Source: Tipula vernalis
Lineage: Eukaryota; Arthropoda; Insecta; Diptera; Tipulidae
Direction of reading: 5' to 3'
NCBI GenBank assembly: GCA_958295665.1
Contig: OY282560.1
Coordinates: 209,172,420-209,236,419 of the forward strand
DNA length: 64,000 nt
Of this stretch, positions 1-10,296 are shown one piece after another; position 1 is the first letter of the stretch; every line of letters starts with the position of its first letter. Made by a program: the position numbers and the translations under genes. Under the pieces are notes generated by a model. It had not been told where the DNA came from and did no database searches. It was given only the letters and a program-made list of their open reading frames with translations.

Positions 1-84
1 CTAGCAGTAGAAAAACATTCCTAGAAAACAGCTCAGCAATTTTTTTTTACTGTATTTTTTTGTTAAAATAACCCTAATAGTTAT

Positions 85-245
85 GCTAGAAAGACGGTAG
101 CATTGGTACCTATAAGGACTTTGAGAGGGCTGTCCCACTCCCTTGTATTCCTACTCCTGCCCCGTCTTTCGTTTTGATTTTATTCTTACAAGAGGCTGGG
201 AATGGAAAGTCACCTGAAGCTCATCCAGCCTTACTACATGAAGGA
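85..245. repeat. Dispersed repeat, copy 1 (paired with 1,095-1,253)
   Basis: The 160-bp segment starting CTAGAAAGACGGTAG recurs in the same orientation about 1 kb downstream. Both copies are richer in G+C than the surroundings and lie on either side of the LINE fragments, so they may be parts of two copies of the same element. No coding function is recognised. Confidence 0.6.
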
Positions 246-390
246 TTTTTTTTTTAGATATATTTATTAGGGCACTATCTCCAAAAAAGGAGCCTTCTGG
301 CCCGATTTCAAATTTTCAATTTTTATTTTTCACATATTTTATTATTATTATTTTTTTCTTTTTAATCAACTTTAATACAGCGATCCACTT

Positions 391-896
391 TCATTCCGTT
401 ATACCACTCAGCTTGATGAATTCATACATTATCTTGTACTCATTTTTCCCCATTCGTAATAATTCATTCAAGTTTCTTGCATTAATAAGAACATCGAACA
501 TTCCTCTATTTTGGCTAAATTTGGAACATTTTAGAATTAAATGTTCGATGTCCTCCACAACCAAACAGCTTTCCCATAAATCATCCTCACTCAAGTGACG
601 CTTCTTTAAGCATTCTTTCCAATTACCATGATTCAATCTCACCCGTTCCATCGTCCGTATCATTGTAGTGTCTCCTTTGATTTCCTTAAAAAATTATTTT
701 CTCACAGGAGCACTACACCATTCAAAGTATTTCTTTCCTTTTACCCTACTCTTTTCCATAAATTCACTCTTCCATTTTCTCCACAGATTCTTCTGAAATA
801 TCCGAAGTACATCTATTGCATCCATGAATTCATAATCTGTTATCTCCTCAAGCATACAACCCCTTTTTGCAAGCATATCGGCTCTTGAAGGTAACG
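391..896 (-). pseudogene. Non-LTR retrotransposon 3' end: RNase H tail and C-terminal zinc-knuckle region
   Basis: Reading leftwards, the first block (876-694) contains the end of an RNase H domain in the typical form 'DMLAKRG', and the second (663-391) a C-terminal segment with an H-L-SEDDLW-C and IEHLILKC pattern. LINEs of the I/Jockey group end in this way. The two blocks are separated by a stop and a frame change near 690, so the copy is dead. A run of T/ATT on the plus strand at about 340-365 would be the A-rich tail of the minus-strand element. Upstream (rightwards) the element stops abruptly at about 897 in a perfect hairpin. The family assignment to I/Jockey is by pattern only; the precise clade is not determined. 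Confidence 0.65.
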
Positions 897-924
897 AAAG
901 AGCCGATATGCTTGCAAAAAGGGG
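860..924. repeat. Perfect 27-bp inverted repeat (hairpin) at LINE breakpoint
   Basis: Positions 860-886 and 898-924 are exact reverse complements, with an 11-base loop. The left arm is the start of the minus-strand LINE fragment; the right arm begins a copy of the same sequence in the opposite orientation, which continues into about 960. This is what a 5' inversion during target-primed reverse transcription, or an inverted duplication of a LINE, would leave. Confidence 0.85.
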
Positions 925-969
925 TAAATAAAACTGGAGGGTGCCTGATATCCAGAGTCCGCATACTTT

Positions 970-1290
970 TTAATTATCCGTCCTGTCAATATTCAGGCTC
1001 TTAATGAACCTAATAATACTGTCAGACGGTACGTGATACATACTATCTGGGCTTATTGCTCTCCCTCCTAGATGTTTACTACAGCATGTAGTTCTACTAG
1101 AAAGACGGTAGAAATGGAACTCAAGGATTTCGAGAGGGCTATCCCACTCTCGTTTATTCCTGCCCCTGCCTCGTTTCCGTTTGATTTTACTCTCACGAAT
1201 TGCTGGTAATGGAAACTCGCCTGTATCCAGCTTTAATAAAGGAAGGCTAAATAAAACTGGAGGGTGCCTAGTGTTAAGAGTCCGCATACT
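970..1290 (-). other. Repeat copy 2 and flanking segment with an open minus-strand frame
   Basis: A minus-strand frame of about 105 codons covers the second copy of the 160-bp repeat (1,095-1,253). It contains a basic patch (IKRKRGRGRNKREW). A short motif, GTCCGCATACTT with CTGGAGGGTGCCT just before it, occurs at both 935-967 and 1,257-1,290. This suggests two tandem copies of one repeat rather than a gene. I do not recognise a protein family. Confidence 0.35.
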
Positions 1291-1464
1291 TCACCGGATC
1301 GATTAACCTATCAGCCATTAATCCATCGGCATATGCTGTTCCACCTAAAGATTAGGGTTTTTTATCAAGGGTTTGTTTCTCCTTTAGCGCCATACTTTAG
1401 CTTGTGATGAATGGCCAAAAATGTGCTAATTGGCCTCAGTTATGATAATCTCAGCACGATAATT

Positions 1465-1599
1465 TTAAATCGATATTTTGGACTCCTGGTAACCTGATTC
1501 GTCGAGAAATTTGAAAACTTTATCCTCAACAATTGTAATTCTATCATCACTATTTACATTTACCTTTTCCATTTCTAAATTGATATTCGAATTTTCCAT
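1465..1599 (-). CDS. Unidentified short acidic ORF (44 aa)
   Basis: A small ATG-to-stop frame encoding an acidic peptide (MENSNINLEMEKV start, YQESKISI end). Its base composition is slightly more coding-like than the surroundings. It could be the N-terminal piece of a retroelement Gag or simply chance. No family recognised. Confidence 0.15.
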   Translation of the reverse strand: MENSNINLEMEKVNVNSDDRITIVEDKVFKFLDESGYQESKISI

Positions 1600-3445
1600 T
1601 TTAACGAAATTTTAAGAACAAAACTAAGTGCAATATGAACTATTGCATCAGAACAAAAGGAATGAGGTTATCGTTCGATCGATATAACGGAAATTATCAT
1701 ACAATTATATTTCACTCTTTTAGTCATGAAAGAGATAAACCAGAGTTTAACGATATATTAAGTTAAATTTACGGGTTTACTTGTAAATGTTAATATTTCT
1801 TCTCAGCGGATCCTAAATATTTTCTCTCTTACGAGAAGCATCTCTATTATCCACTCTGTCAATTTTACGTGAATTATCACTTTCAATTAAAAGGATAAAA
1901 TATTAAAAATTAATAGGAATTCACATTATTTGTCGAATATTATTGTAAAATCTCTACATTTTGGTTTACGTGACGATCTTTCGAAAATAACGTGAGTTTT
2001 TTTTTCTGTGTGTTCTTTTATAATTTATCAATTTTATTTATTTATTTTAATTTTCTTAAATTTAATCAAAGTGACAACACGAATGAACCGTATAATAAAA
2101 TGAATTTATTTCAAAGTACATTTGATTTTTATGTAATAAAAAGAAGTCGGCAAAACTGGAATTGGCGACAATTTTTACTGAAAACCGCTAAATACATTTT
2201 TTGCCAAAAATTGCAATCCCTACGCTAAGCTCAAAGCTTGGGAATTTTTTTTTGTTGTTGTATATTCTTGGCCGAATTTAACTACTAACTTCCACCTTCA
2301 AAAACAAAAAAATACTTACGCAATACTTGGAATGCAAATAACTATTAACTGCTTGCGATTATTATCATTCCTCAATATTTTAGATGTCAATCGTATAAGC
2401 AATTTTTTTGAAGTTTTTCCGTTCAAACATTATTTTTTTAAGACAGACTTAAGACACGTCATTTGTAAAATATTTCTTTATATTATTTAGTTGTCTATTA
2501 TTTAAATTAAGTTGCATGCGATCTTTAATTTTATACTATATCATAAAAACAGGTTTTCCTATTCAGTAGTAAAAGGAAGGCATGCATGCTGTTGATCTTG
2601 TGCCACAACAGTTGTATCCACATTCGTCTTGATAATATTAATCGATACGTTTTGTAATACCACAATTTAACTTTTTGTTGCAACCCGCTCGCCAAAAAAC
2701 CTGCATGTTTTCATTTCAACAAAATATATGATTCGTTTACAAAATTTTTATTTATTTATATGAATTTGAAGTTGAAATGCAAATCAACAGAATACAAAAA
2801 CAACAAATTACTGAAGGAATGATGAATCGTTTCATGTTTTTTGTGTCTGACATGCAATAGAGATGATTGAATCAATTTAATTTTTTTTTTTTTTGTTTCC
2901 AATTGAATTGTACAGTTTTAAGAGAATAAACGAATATTAATTTGAAAAACATTATTATGATACGTTTTGTTGTTATTGTTGTTGGTATTGCGTAAATGTT
3001 TTTCTTTATTTCTTGTTTAAATTTACATACATATTTTATGACGTGTTTTGTCACGAAATTATTTGTGTAATCATTCACCGCATATTTGTTCGGGCATTTT
3101 GTTGATATAACAGAATAATAATACACAAATTTGCCGTCAGTGTATATTTATGTTGGTAGGGCAAATTATAAATAAAAGGTGCAAAATACCAAGGTACTTG
3201 TTAGAGGTATGGTGTTCTACACGAGATAAGAAAATTTAATTATAATTAATAAATTTTGATTTAAAAATTATTAAGTATTAATCAAACGAGGTTTCATTTT
3301 ACGAAAAATATAGTTGTGGCTTTCTAGGGATAGAGAAAAATTTCAATTTTAGCTGCGTCTATTAGAAAGTAATACATTCATTTGTTTACATTTCAAAAGA
3401 TTCATATTTATTTGAGGGATGTGAAGTTTATAATTCTAAACGCAT
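1600..3445. other. AT-rich stretch with no recognisable gene
   Basis: Only short chance frames are present, with several homopolymer T runs. I see no RNA gene, terminal repeat or conserved domain here. Confidence 0.6.
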
Positions 3446-3670
3446 TTATAGTGTAACGAAATCCCGCAAGGGGATTCCGTTAACAGACATAAGAATAGAG
3501 GTCTGGTGCGGTATAGTATCTGGATGGGATGCTGTCTCCCAGTAGCGGCGGTCTCCGATGCCGATAAGGAATAAAAGGACGCCCGCATGATAATCCCAGC
3601 GACGACCCTCCGGAACGGAAATCGTCATCCCAGCGTGACCAACTCATATGGCGTGCCGCCCTCTATCGTC
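3446..3670. other. GC-rich patch, possible SINE or LINE 3' UTR
   Basis: About 220 bp with clearly higher G+C than its neighbours. It abuts the 3' end of a minus-strand LINE, so it may be that element's 3' UTR. The stretch at about 3,508-3,548 (GCGGTATAGTATCTGGATGGG) loosely resembles the internal control region of 5S rRNA (GCGGTTAGTACTTGGATGGG), which would fit a 5S-derived SINE head, but the match is partial and the other half of 5S is not evident. Confidence 0.3.
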
Positions 3671-3671
3671 G

Positions 3672-4430
3672 GAGGAATCACAAAAACTACTTAGTTCGTT
3701 ATAACATTTCGACATTTAGTTCAAAGGTTCATCACTTCCATAACTGGATCTATGAGAATCTATTTTCAAGAGTGTGCGAGTTCGAAGATTTCTAGTTGGA
3801 ACATACAATTTAGAGTTCAATAACAAGTATGAACTTGAAATATTCCCTTTAAGTAAATTGGATATAAAATAACTGATTTCTAATATTTTCCTGATTTCTA
3901 ATATTTCCTGCATCAGATACATTTCGAATAAGGAAAAATATTTTTAGGCCATCGGCATACATATATGAGACAACATTAAAATTTTATACTTTTTATGATA
4001 TCATTTAAAAATAATATGAAAACAAATGGACCGAGATGCGAGCCCTGAGGTACCCCAGAATGTACATAAATTGTTTCAGATAAACTATTATTTAAGCCTC
4101 TAAGGAATGATTTAAACCATTTGATCAAATTATCATTAATACCAAGTAATTTTAATTTTTTCAGAACGATAAATTGATGAATTGAGTCAAACGCCTTACT
4201 GAAGTCGGTATAAATAACATAAAATTGAAAATTGCCTTCAATTACCTCTGTTACACGTTTCGTAAATTCTACTAAAGAGTTAAGTTTAACACAGAAGAAC
4301 GTCTTTAGAAAAAACCATGATGCTCATCTACTAAAAGCGACTTAAGACCGAAAAACATAAACAATCGACTCAAACCATTTAGGAATTGCCGACAATAATG
4401 AAATACCTCTGTAGTTAGATACTTCACTTC
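3672..4430 (-). pseudogene. LINE remnant: reverse transcriptase core plus C-terminus (jockey/CR1-type)
   Basis: Read on the minus strand, 4,420-3,945 carries reverse transcriptase motifs in order: a SKAFDS-type motif, KKLKLLGI, W-KSFLRGLN, SGVPQGSHLGPFVF, FLNDI and a degraded active site YMYADGLK in place of YADD. The stretch 3,922-3,672 carries a LINE C-terminal block with NLRTRTLLKIDSHR and a final KCYNELSSFCD-like segment. Part of the thumb between these two blocks is missing. There are several frame changes, so this is an inactive copy. Its upstream part (endonuclease) is not seen. The motif order and the final block favour a jockey/CR1-like element over R1 or RTE. Confidence 0.7.
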
Positions 4431-4661
4431 TTAAAACATGGGATTGGTGCAATTCAGGCTAAATTTGAGAGGGTAGAATTCAGTAGAATGGCTGAACAGA
4501 TATTACCGTTATCTAATCCCTCTATCAAGGAAACCAATGAAACTGGTTGTTCGGACCGATATGGTACAGTTAATTGGTCCTAGCTTCAAGGAAACTAATA
4601 AAAAAATCTGAAACTGTGCTCTAAAATTTTGCCCCAAATAGAATCTTGGGCTTAGAATAAT

Positions 4662-5445
4662 GCCTCAATTCCACTGTGAATCAAAGTTTATCAGTAAAAA
4701 TAACTTGAGATAAAAATATAAAATCGGTGGTTGTGTGAACGAGACACAGTCAAGATTTTACTTACAAAAAATGTGTATCTGTGTTAGTGCACTGAGGTCG
4801 AAATTAAAAAAAAATGTCAAATCGAGAATATTTATGGCAGTTCAACTAATACTTGTACATAAATATTGTGTACCGATGAAAAATATTTCTCGCACACGCT
4901 GATAATTTAAATTGTTTGACATTTTTATGGGAAAGATTTTTTTTAATTTTGTATTTTATGACGGAAATAATTTGAATTAAATAATTCTGATATGAGTATT
5001 AATAATAATTAAATTTTTAGATTATTTTGAAACGTGAAAAAATCGAATTAACACTAATACTTAATTTTTCTAATAATTCTTGGTAATTCTAGGTTATGTT
5101 TTTCTTTCCTGTCAAAACACTAAGACAATTTTAAAGTTTGAAATTTTTATGGTAAAATCTAATGTGTGATCTAAAATATTCGAAAAAATAATTCTGATAT
5201 GAGTATTAATAATAATTAATTTTTTAGATTATTTTGAATCGTAAAAATACTCGAATTAACACTAATTCATAATTTTTTAAAAAAATTCTTGGTTATGGTT
5301 TTGTTTGCTGTCAACATGTATCCATAAAATTTGCTATAAAAAAACAATAACAAAATACTTTGTCTTTATCTCTCTGATGGATTATTTTTTTGTCTTCTTC
5401 CAACTTCAAGTCAGCTCAGTCAATTTTCCACAGTGGAATTGGGGC
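4662..5445. mobile_element. MITE copy 1 with TIR around AATTCCACTGTG
   Basis: The left end GCCTCAATTCCACTGTGA and the right end (reverse complement GCCCCAATTCCACTGTGG) form terminal inverted repeats. The element has no coding capacity. Its first 125 bp and last 85 bp recur in the element at 5,471-5,984 in the same orientation. Internally, a segment beginning TAATTCTGATATGAGTATTA is present twice (near 4,981 and 5,190), so this copy is longer by an internal duplication. Superfamily is not assigned. Confidence 0.65.
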
Positions 5446-5470
5446 TTAAGGCGGACTCAAATCGCGTAAA

Positions 5471-5984
5471 GCCTGAATTCCATTGCGAATAAAAGTTTGT
5501 CAGCCAAAATAAATGGAGATAAAAATATAAAATCGGTGGTTGTGTGAAAGAAACACAAAACGAAGTCAGTCAAGATTTGACTTACATCAAATATGTGTTT
5601 GTATTAGTGGATCGCCATAATTATGGTCAAATATTACCACACTAATAATTTTAATAGCATGGCGATTTTATGGTAGAGATTTTTTTTTTATTTTTTATTA
5701 TATGACGGAAAATATTCGAAAAATAATAATTCTGATATGAGTATTAATAATAATTAATTTTTTAGATAATTTTGAGATGTGAAAATAATCGAATTAATGC
5801 TAATACTTAATTTGTTTAATAATTGTTGGTTATGTTTTTGTCTGATGTCAAAATTTAACCATAAAATCTTGATAAAAAAAAAATAATAATAATGCTTTTT
5901 CTTTGTCACTCTAATGGATTAGTTTTTTTTGTCCTCTTTTGACTTGAAGTCAGTTCAGTCAATTATTCATAGTGGAATATAGAC
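5471..5984. mobile_element. MITE copy 2, same family, tandem to copy 1
   Basis: The left end GCCTGAATTCCATTGCGA and the right end (reverse complement GTCTATATTCCACTATGA) match the termini of the element 26 bp upstream with scattered substitutions. It contains one copy of the internal TAATTCTGATATGAGTATTA segment (near 5,724). The two copies lie head to tail with a short spacer. Confidence 0.65.
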
Positions 5985-6290
5985 TTAAACGTTTGCAATT
6001 TACTAATTCGGGTACATTTTTAATTGCACGATTTAGATAAAGAAAAATGTTTGCCTTGCAAAAAATGTTTGCCTTGCATAGAGCTGCACGCAATAAAAAA
6101 ATACCCATTAATTAAAATGAGAAAGGACTATGCAAACAAAAATGGCGATGCTATAATTTTTTGGCGGCTTACTATTGGATGTTATATTTTTTGACATTTA
6201 TCAGTAGTGTCACAAAAATAAAATTTATAACAATAAATAAAATTGGTAGTGAGAAAAATAAAATTGTTAAAACGGATCAAAATAAAACAA

Positions 6291-6566
6291 ATATGGAAGA
6301 TCTAGATAATAACCAATTACTTCAAATATTATTTAGTGATAGTGAAAGTGAATGGGATGAAGATAAAATATTATTAAAAATAATCTGCGACAGTGATAGT
6401 GCAGATGAAATACCCAAAAAGAAAAAAAATGTTGGGTTAGGCCGTACTATCTGGAAAGGGACCAATCTGGAACATTCCAAAATGTATTTTTACTTTTGAA
6501 ATTAACGGACCCGGAGCTTTTTTTAATTATATGAGAATGTCGTCTTCTCAGTTTGACGAATTTTTG
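6291..6566 (+). pseudogene. PIF/Harbinger transposase, N-terminal fragment
   Basis: The likely start is the methionine at about 6,291 (MEDLDNNQLLQILFSDSESE), an acidic Harbinger-like N-terminus. After a frame change near 6,485 the sequence reads GPGAFFNYMRMSSSQFDEFL, the conserved 'F..YFRM...QFDELL' motif just upstream of the DDE domain in Harbinger transposases. The protein is then cut off at about 6,566, where the antisense end of the MADF gene begins. The whole catalytic domain is therefore deleted, leaving only the convergent ends of the two genes of the element. Confidence 0.6.
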
Positions 6567-7062
6567 CTCCCCCTCCGTAACAAATTCCGGGTCCAGAGCT
6601 TTAAGCTCTAACGACACATAAGCTAAAAACGAATCAATGGGTTTTTCTGGTACTTGTAGAGCTGGCATCAGGTATTGGCTTGGCTCTTTTCTTTCCTCCA
6701 GAAGATCCATAGCTTTCTTCTTTAATTGCAAGCGTTTCTTCGCCATTTCACCGGTAGTGTCTTTTCCTAAAAATATAAAAATAATTGTTATAACTATTTG
6801 ACAACGAGATTTGAAATATAAATGTAGCCGCGCAATACTAACGTTTTAGGGGTGGTACGGGACTGGATCCAAAACTGGCGTCGTCCGAGTTTTGGTTAGA
6901 TAAAGCAGATGTTCTGAAATAAACATAAAATTCATAAACAATATTTTAAATTTCAATTTTTATGAGATTTAACTTACGGTCTAGGCTCAAATGTGTTATC
7001 TAAATACGACAAGTATTTGGCAAATGTATATTGCTTCGTTGTGGCTTGCCCGCACTTCTCGT
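6564..7062 (-). pseudogene. MADF/BESS DNA-binding partner gene of PIF/Harbinger, three exons
   Basis: Exons on the minus strand run approximately 7,060-6,978, 6,913-6,843 and 6,766-6,564. The donors (CC/GTAAGT, AC/GTTAGT) and acceptors (TTTCAG, TTTTTAG) are intact and all junctions keep phase. Exon 1 encodes the end of a MADF domain (KYLSYLDNTFEPRP), exon 2 a Ser/Asp linker, and exon 3 a basic patch (KKRLQLKKKAMDLLEERK) and a BESS-like helix (FLAYVSLELKALDPEF). In Harbinger elements the MADF protein assists nuclear import and DNA binding of the transposase. Upstream of exon 1, an 8-A run coincides with a frame break, so the MADF start is damaged or lies in another exon. The C-terminus runs into transposase sequence. 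Confidence 0.7.
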
Positions 7063-7079
7063 TTTTTTTGCTCTATTGA

Positions 7080-7555
7080 TGGAGTCTGGAAGACGATGGA
7101 GACTGAATATATCTACTTTGTCTGCGGGAATATAAATAGTTCCACTTGAAAATGTTATACAATCATATTAAAAAATATTCCGATCTGGGCTCAGCATCAA
7201 TCAATTTATCTGCAAGCAGCTCGTTACCACCCACAACAGTTTTAATAGATGGCAAAGAATTAACAAATGCCCATTTACCATAAGCATCAAAACTTGCAAT
7301 TTATTCGAGAAATAATAAATTTTCGAAAATTAGGTTTTCAAATACATTAACTTTGATGTGGGTCTAACATTTTACTTATTCCACCCTTTTTCAAAAAATG
7401 TTTAATTTCAAAGGTTGTCAGATAAGCAAAACATTCGAACACGCGGATCGTATATGCTCTTTGAAATCATTGGTTATTGATCATTGAAATCACTACATAA
7501 TTTTTAGTAAAGGGATTTACAACAATAGTTTTACAACATAAAAATACAAAAAGAA
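7080..7555. other. Unassigned stretch with a short minus-strand coding-like fragment
   Basis: A minus-strand frame at about 7,310-7,170 reads FDAYGKWAFVNSLPSIK and then GGNELLADKLIDAEPR, which looks protein-like but matches nothing I recognise. It may be another exon of the decayed Harbinger or Helitron neighbours. Confidence 0.25.
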
Positions 7556-7559
7556 CAAA

Positions 7560-9440
7560 AAAAATCACGCGAAAATAAATCGAACCGAAAACAACATGCT
7601 GCAAGACGGAATGCAGAAACAATATATAATAACGCCAAGATTTACTTCAACAACAGAAAGTGCGACAAGGTACATTGTGACCAAGCAACTGGATGTACAT
7701 ACAAAACGAAGCAATTAATTATTAATTATTATATTCATTAATTACTTCCCCAAATTGTTCTCATTGTCATATCGGTAAAGTGTCCAATTTATGATTCGAG
7801 TTCAAAGCAGAGACTCCAGGTTGGATTATTCCAATATAAAAGTATCAATATCACAACAATCAGAGCTGCTGGAGCCATTACAAAGTTTAATGGATATAAT
7901 TCGAAATGTTTGGTTCGCATAATCCGTAAATAAAACAGCATCTTTTAAATGTCGTCACATTAGTGTCATCAGTAGTCCCTAACTACTGATCTCTCAAATG
8001 AAGTAACAAAATTCATGCAAATCTACTTCATTGCGGACGAAGAAGTTGAAGTTCAAAGTCGCCGTAATGTGATTCCCAGTACCAACAAAAGCTTGATTAA
8101 ATCTCTGCCTAAGACGGTGCATGAACATCCTAACAACGTGAAACAATTCAAAAGCGAGCACCATTATGCCAGAAATATAAATCAGCTGAAACAAGATACA
8201 TATATTTAATCGTGTGAGCAAATGAATTCCGCTACCCTTACAATTCAAATTGAAAAAAATGAAAGGAAATTTGATTGAAGGCCAATCAAACTCTGACTAC
8301 GCACTTGGACGTGTCTATAAAGTGCATTTACGAAAGTTTGATTGCTATTACCATAGAACATTTTCAAGAAAATCTTTGATGTTGGACCCCATAAAAACAA
8401 GGATCCAAAGGGCTTTAGAGATCTCTGAACAATCGATGAAATCGAATACGACTCTTTTCGTGTAGCATGTCATTAGGGCTTCCAGAGAACGACAACCAAT
8501 AGGACGAAACATTAACTCAACTGAATGGGTGCAACACGCCACCAAAAATTTAGCTCTGTTCGCAGTCATGTAATAATTTTATGAGGTCTCAAACCCCAAT
8601 GTGCTTTGAGAGAGTCATAAGGACTGCACGTCTGAAAAATAGCTCATCTGCGATTGCAGATAAAGTTCAAGAAATGATTGGAAAGCGTTTGACAGAAACA
8701 GGAATGAAAAGTCCTAATGCTTAAATATGTAACACAACACGAGCCGCTCCTGAATTCCAACCAAAAAAATCATGTATCAAAAAGTTCCATACATCGCCTA
8801 AACAACAGTAAATGTCTTGTGATTTTCATTGAAGCACCAAATGGAAGAGACAAAACATTTTTATTGTACTCGCGGTTGCTTCTTCGTGTTTTAATAACTG
8901 AGGAAGAACTTCTCAATCGGCTTTGTAGATCTCGATAGAATTATTCCACAACAAAGCGGCAGTTTGCAAGATGAAGAAAAACACTGGTAAGGTCACAGTT
9001 ATACAACAAGCAAAACCACAGTTCTGGGGCGAAATCTCAATGATGTACAAATAGGAGTGTTCAATGCAGTAAACAGGATCCTTCAAGATATTTGTGAAAA
9101 TAATAACTTCATGGGCGTTCCAATATATAAACACCTCAATTCAAGAAACGATTCAATTAGCGAACCGAATATACCACTCAATTGACAAATACTCCAATGA
9201 TGACGGATCACGTAACTATCCAGTTAAGTTTCTGAACTCACTAACTCCACATGGTATCACGCTGCTTAGAAACCACCAATACTTTGCAATGGAACCAGAC
9301 TGACAATGAAAGCTTTACACACATATGATTACAATTCGTTATTTGACTGGCATCCGCAAACACTATCAACAAATCGCAGGGTACTTCATGAGTGCTTCTC
9401 TTCAGTTGTACACTGTTATAAAGACACAAATATAAAGAAA
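7560..9440 (+). pseudogene. Helitron Rep-helicase remnant
   Basis: Many broken frames on the plus strand follow Helitron RepHel order. At 8,005-8,210: a Rep-upstream segment (QIYFIADEEVEVQSR, KTVHEHPNNVKQFKS) matching the family's 'LHEHN.LV..FK' block. At 8,465-8,570: the continuation (VIRASRERQPIGRNIN). At 8,800-8,935: the Pif1-like Walker A region, degraded to APNGRDKTFLLYSRLLLRV. At 9,170-9,310: the helicase C-terminus, with YPVKFLNSLTPHGITLLRN and LCNGTRLTMKALHTYD. The two-His Rep catalytic motif is not seen. Stops and frameshifts are frequent, so this is an ancient copy. No 5'-TC or 3' CTRR hairpin end could be fixed. Confidence 0.7.
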
Positions 9441-9708
9441 TACAAAATTTTGTGTACGGTTAAGTGTTGAGATAATCAATTAACTTTGGTCTGGAAGGTG
9501 TCTGTGTGTTTGGATGTCTGTCGATACCCTCGGTATCTCGAGAACGGCCTGCCTGATTTGGAATTTTTCTTCGACAATCTGTTTTATAGTCAAAACGGAG
9601 AATTGAAAAGCTTTTGGAATTTGTACGTCAAGACAATCGGGCACTTGCCGAACAAATTGACCCAAAACTGCGAGGTGGCGTTTACAAAATTTTATGTACA
9701 TATGTATG
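9441..9708. other. Spacer with open frames, unassigned
   Basis: It contains an open plus frame (from 9,486) beginning with a VSVCLDVCRYPRYLENGLPD-like peptide. Such 'TGTCTG...CTCGAGAACGG' stretches are frequent in untranslated parts of arthropod retroelements, and this one may belong to the leader of the BEL/Pao element downstream. No domain is seen. Confidence 0.25.
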
Positions 9709-10290
9709 TTGGTTTGAGGGTTGAGTTGGGCTTTGAGTTTGAGTGTAATTTGTGGTTGAGTTGGGTTCCATTTGCAGGTTGAGTGGGGAATTGGAGTTGG
9801 AATAAGTTTATTGAGAAGTTAATAATTTTTTTTATAAATGTTGGTTCGAGGATTGAGTTAGGTGTTGAGCGTTAGATTGAGATAAGGGTTGAGTTAGCTC
9901 AGATCATGTTGATTTGGGCTTCTAGTTGTGGATGAATTAAGGGTAGGGTTGGAGAGTTGGGGTTTGACTAGAGCGGAGTTGGGGTTGACTCGGATTGAAT
10001 TGAGGTTGAGTCAGCGGTTCAGTTTGGAATTTATTTTGGTTTGTGTTGAGGGTTGCCTTTGAAGTTACCTTGCGTTGTTTTGAGTTGAGTTCATATAAGA
10101 ATATAGTTTTTCGAACCGATTTGAGGATTGAGTTGGGCGTTAAGTTTGAGGTAAAGCTGAGGGTTGAGTTTAGGGTCGAGTTACACGCTGCACGCATTCA
10201 GTTTTCAGATCGTTTTGATTTAGGGATTAAGTTGAGCGTTAAGTTTTCGGTTCAGTTTAGGGTTGAGTTGGTAGTTGAGTTGGGGTAGAA
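9709..10290. repeat. Degenerate GAGTTG/GGTTGAGTT minisatellite
   Basis: Nearly 600 bp are built of imperfect repeats of GGTTGAGTTGGG-like units (purine/T-rich on the plus strand). Because the unit length is close to a multiple of three, it gives artificially open frames on both strands with alternating hydrophobic/charged peptides (VEFRVEL). It ends directly at the Gag-like sequence of the BEL/Pao element, where the untranslated leader would be expected. Confidence 0.75.
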
Positions 10291-10296
10291 TTATAG

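Noticed and set aside
9937..10288. Open frames on both strands in the GAGTTG region
   Set aside because: Simple translation of a minisatellite; both strands open at once is a by-product of the repeat.
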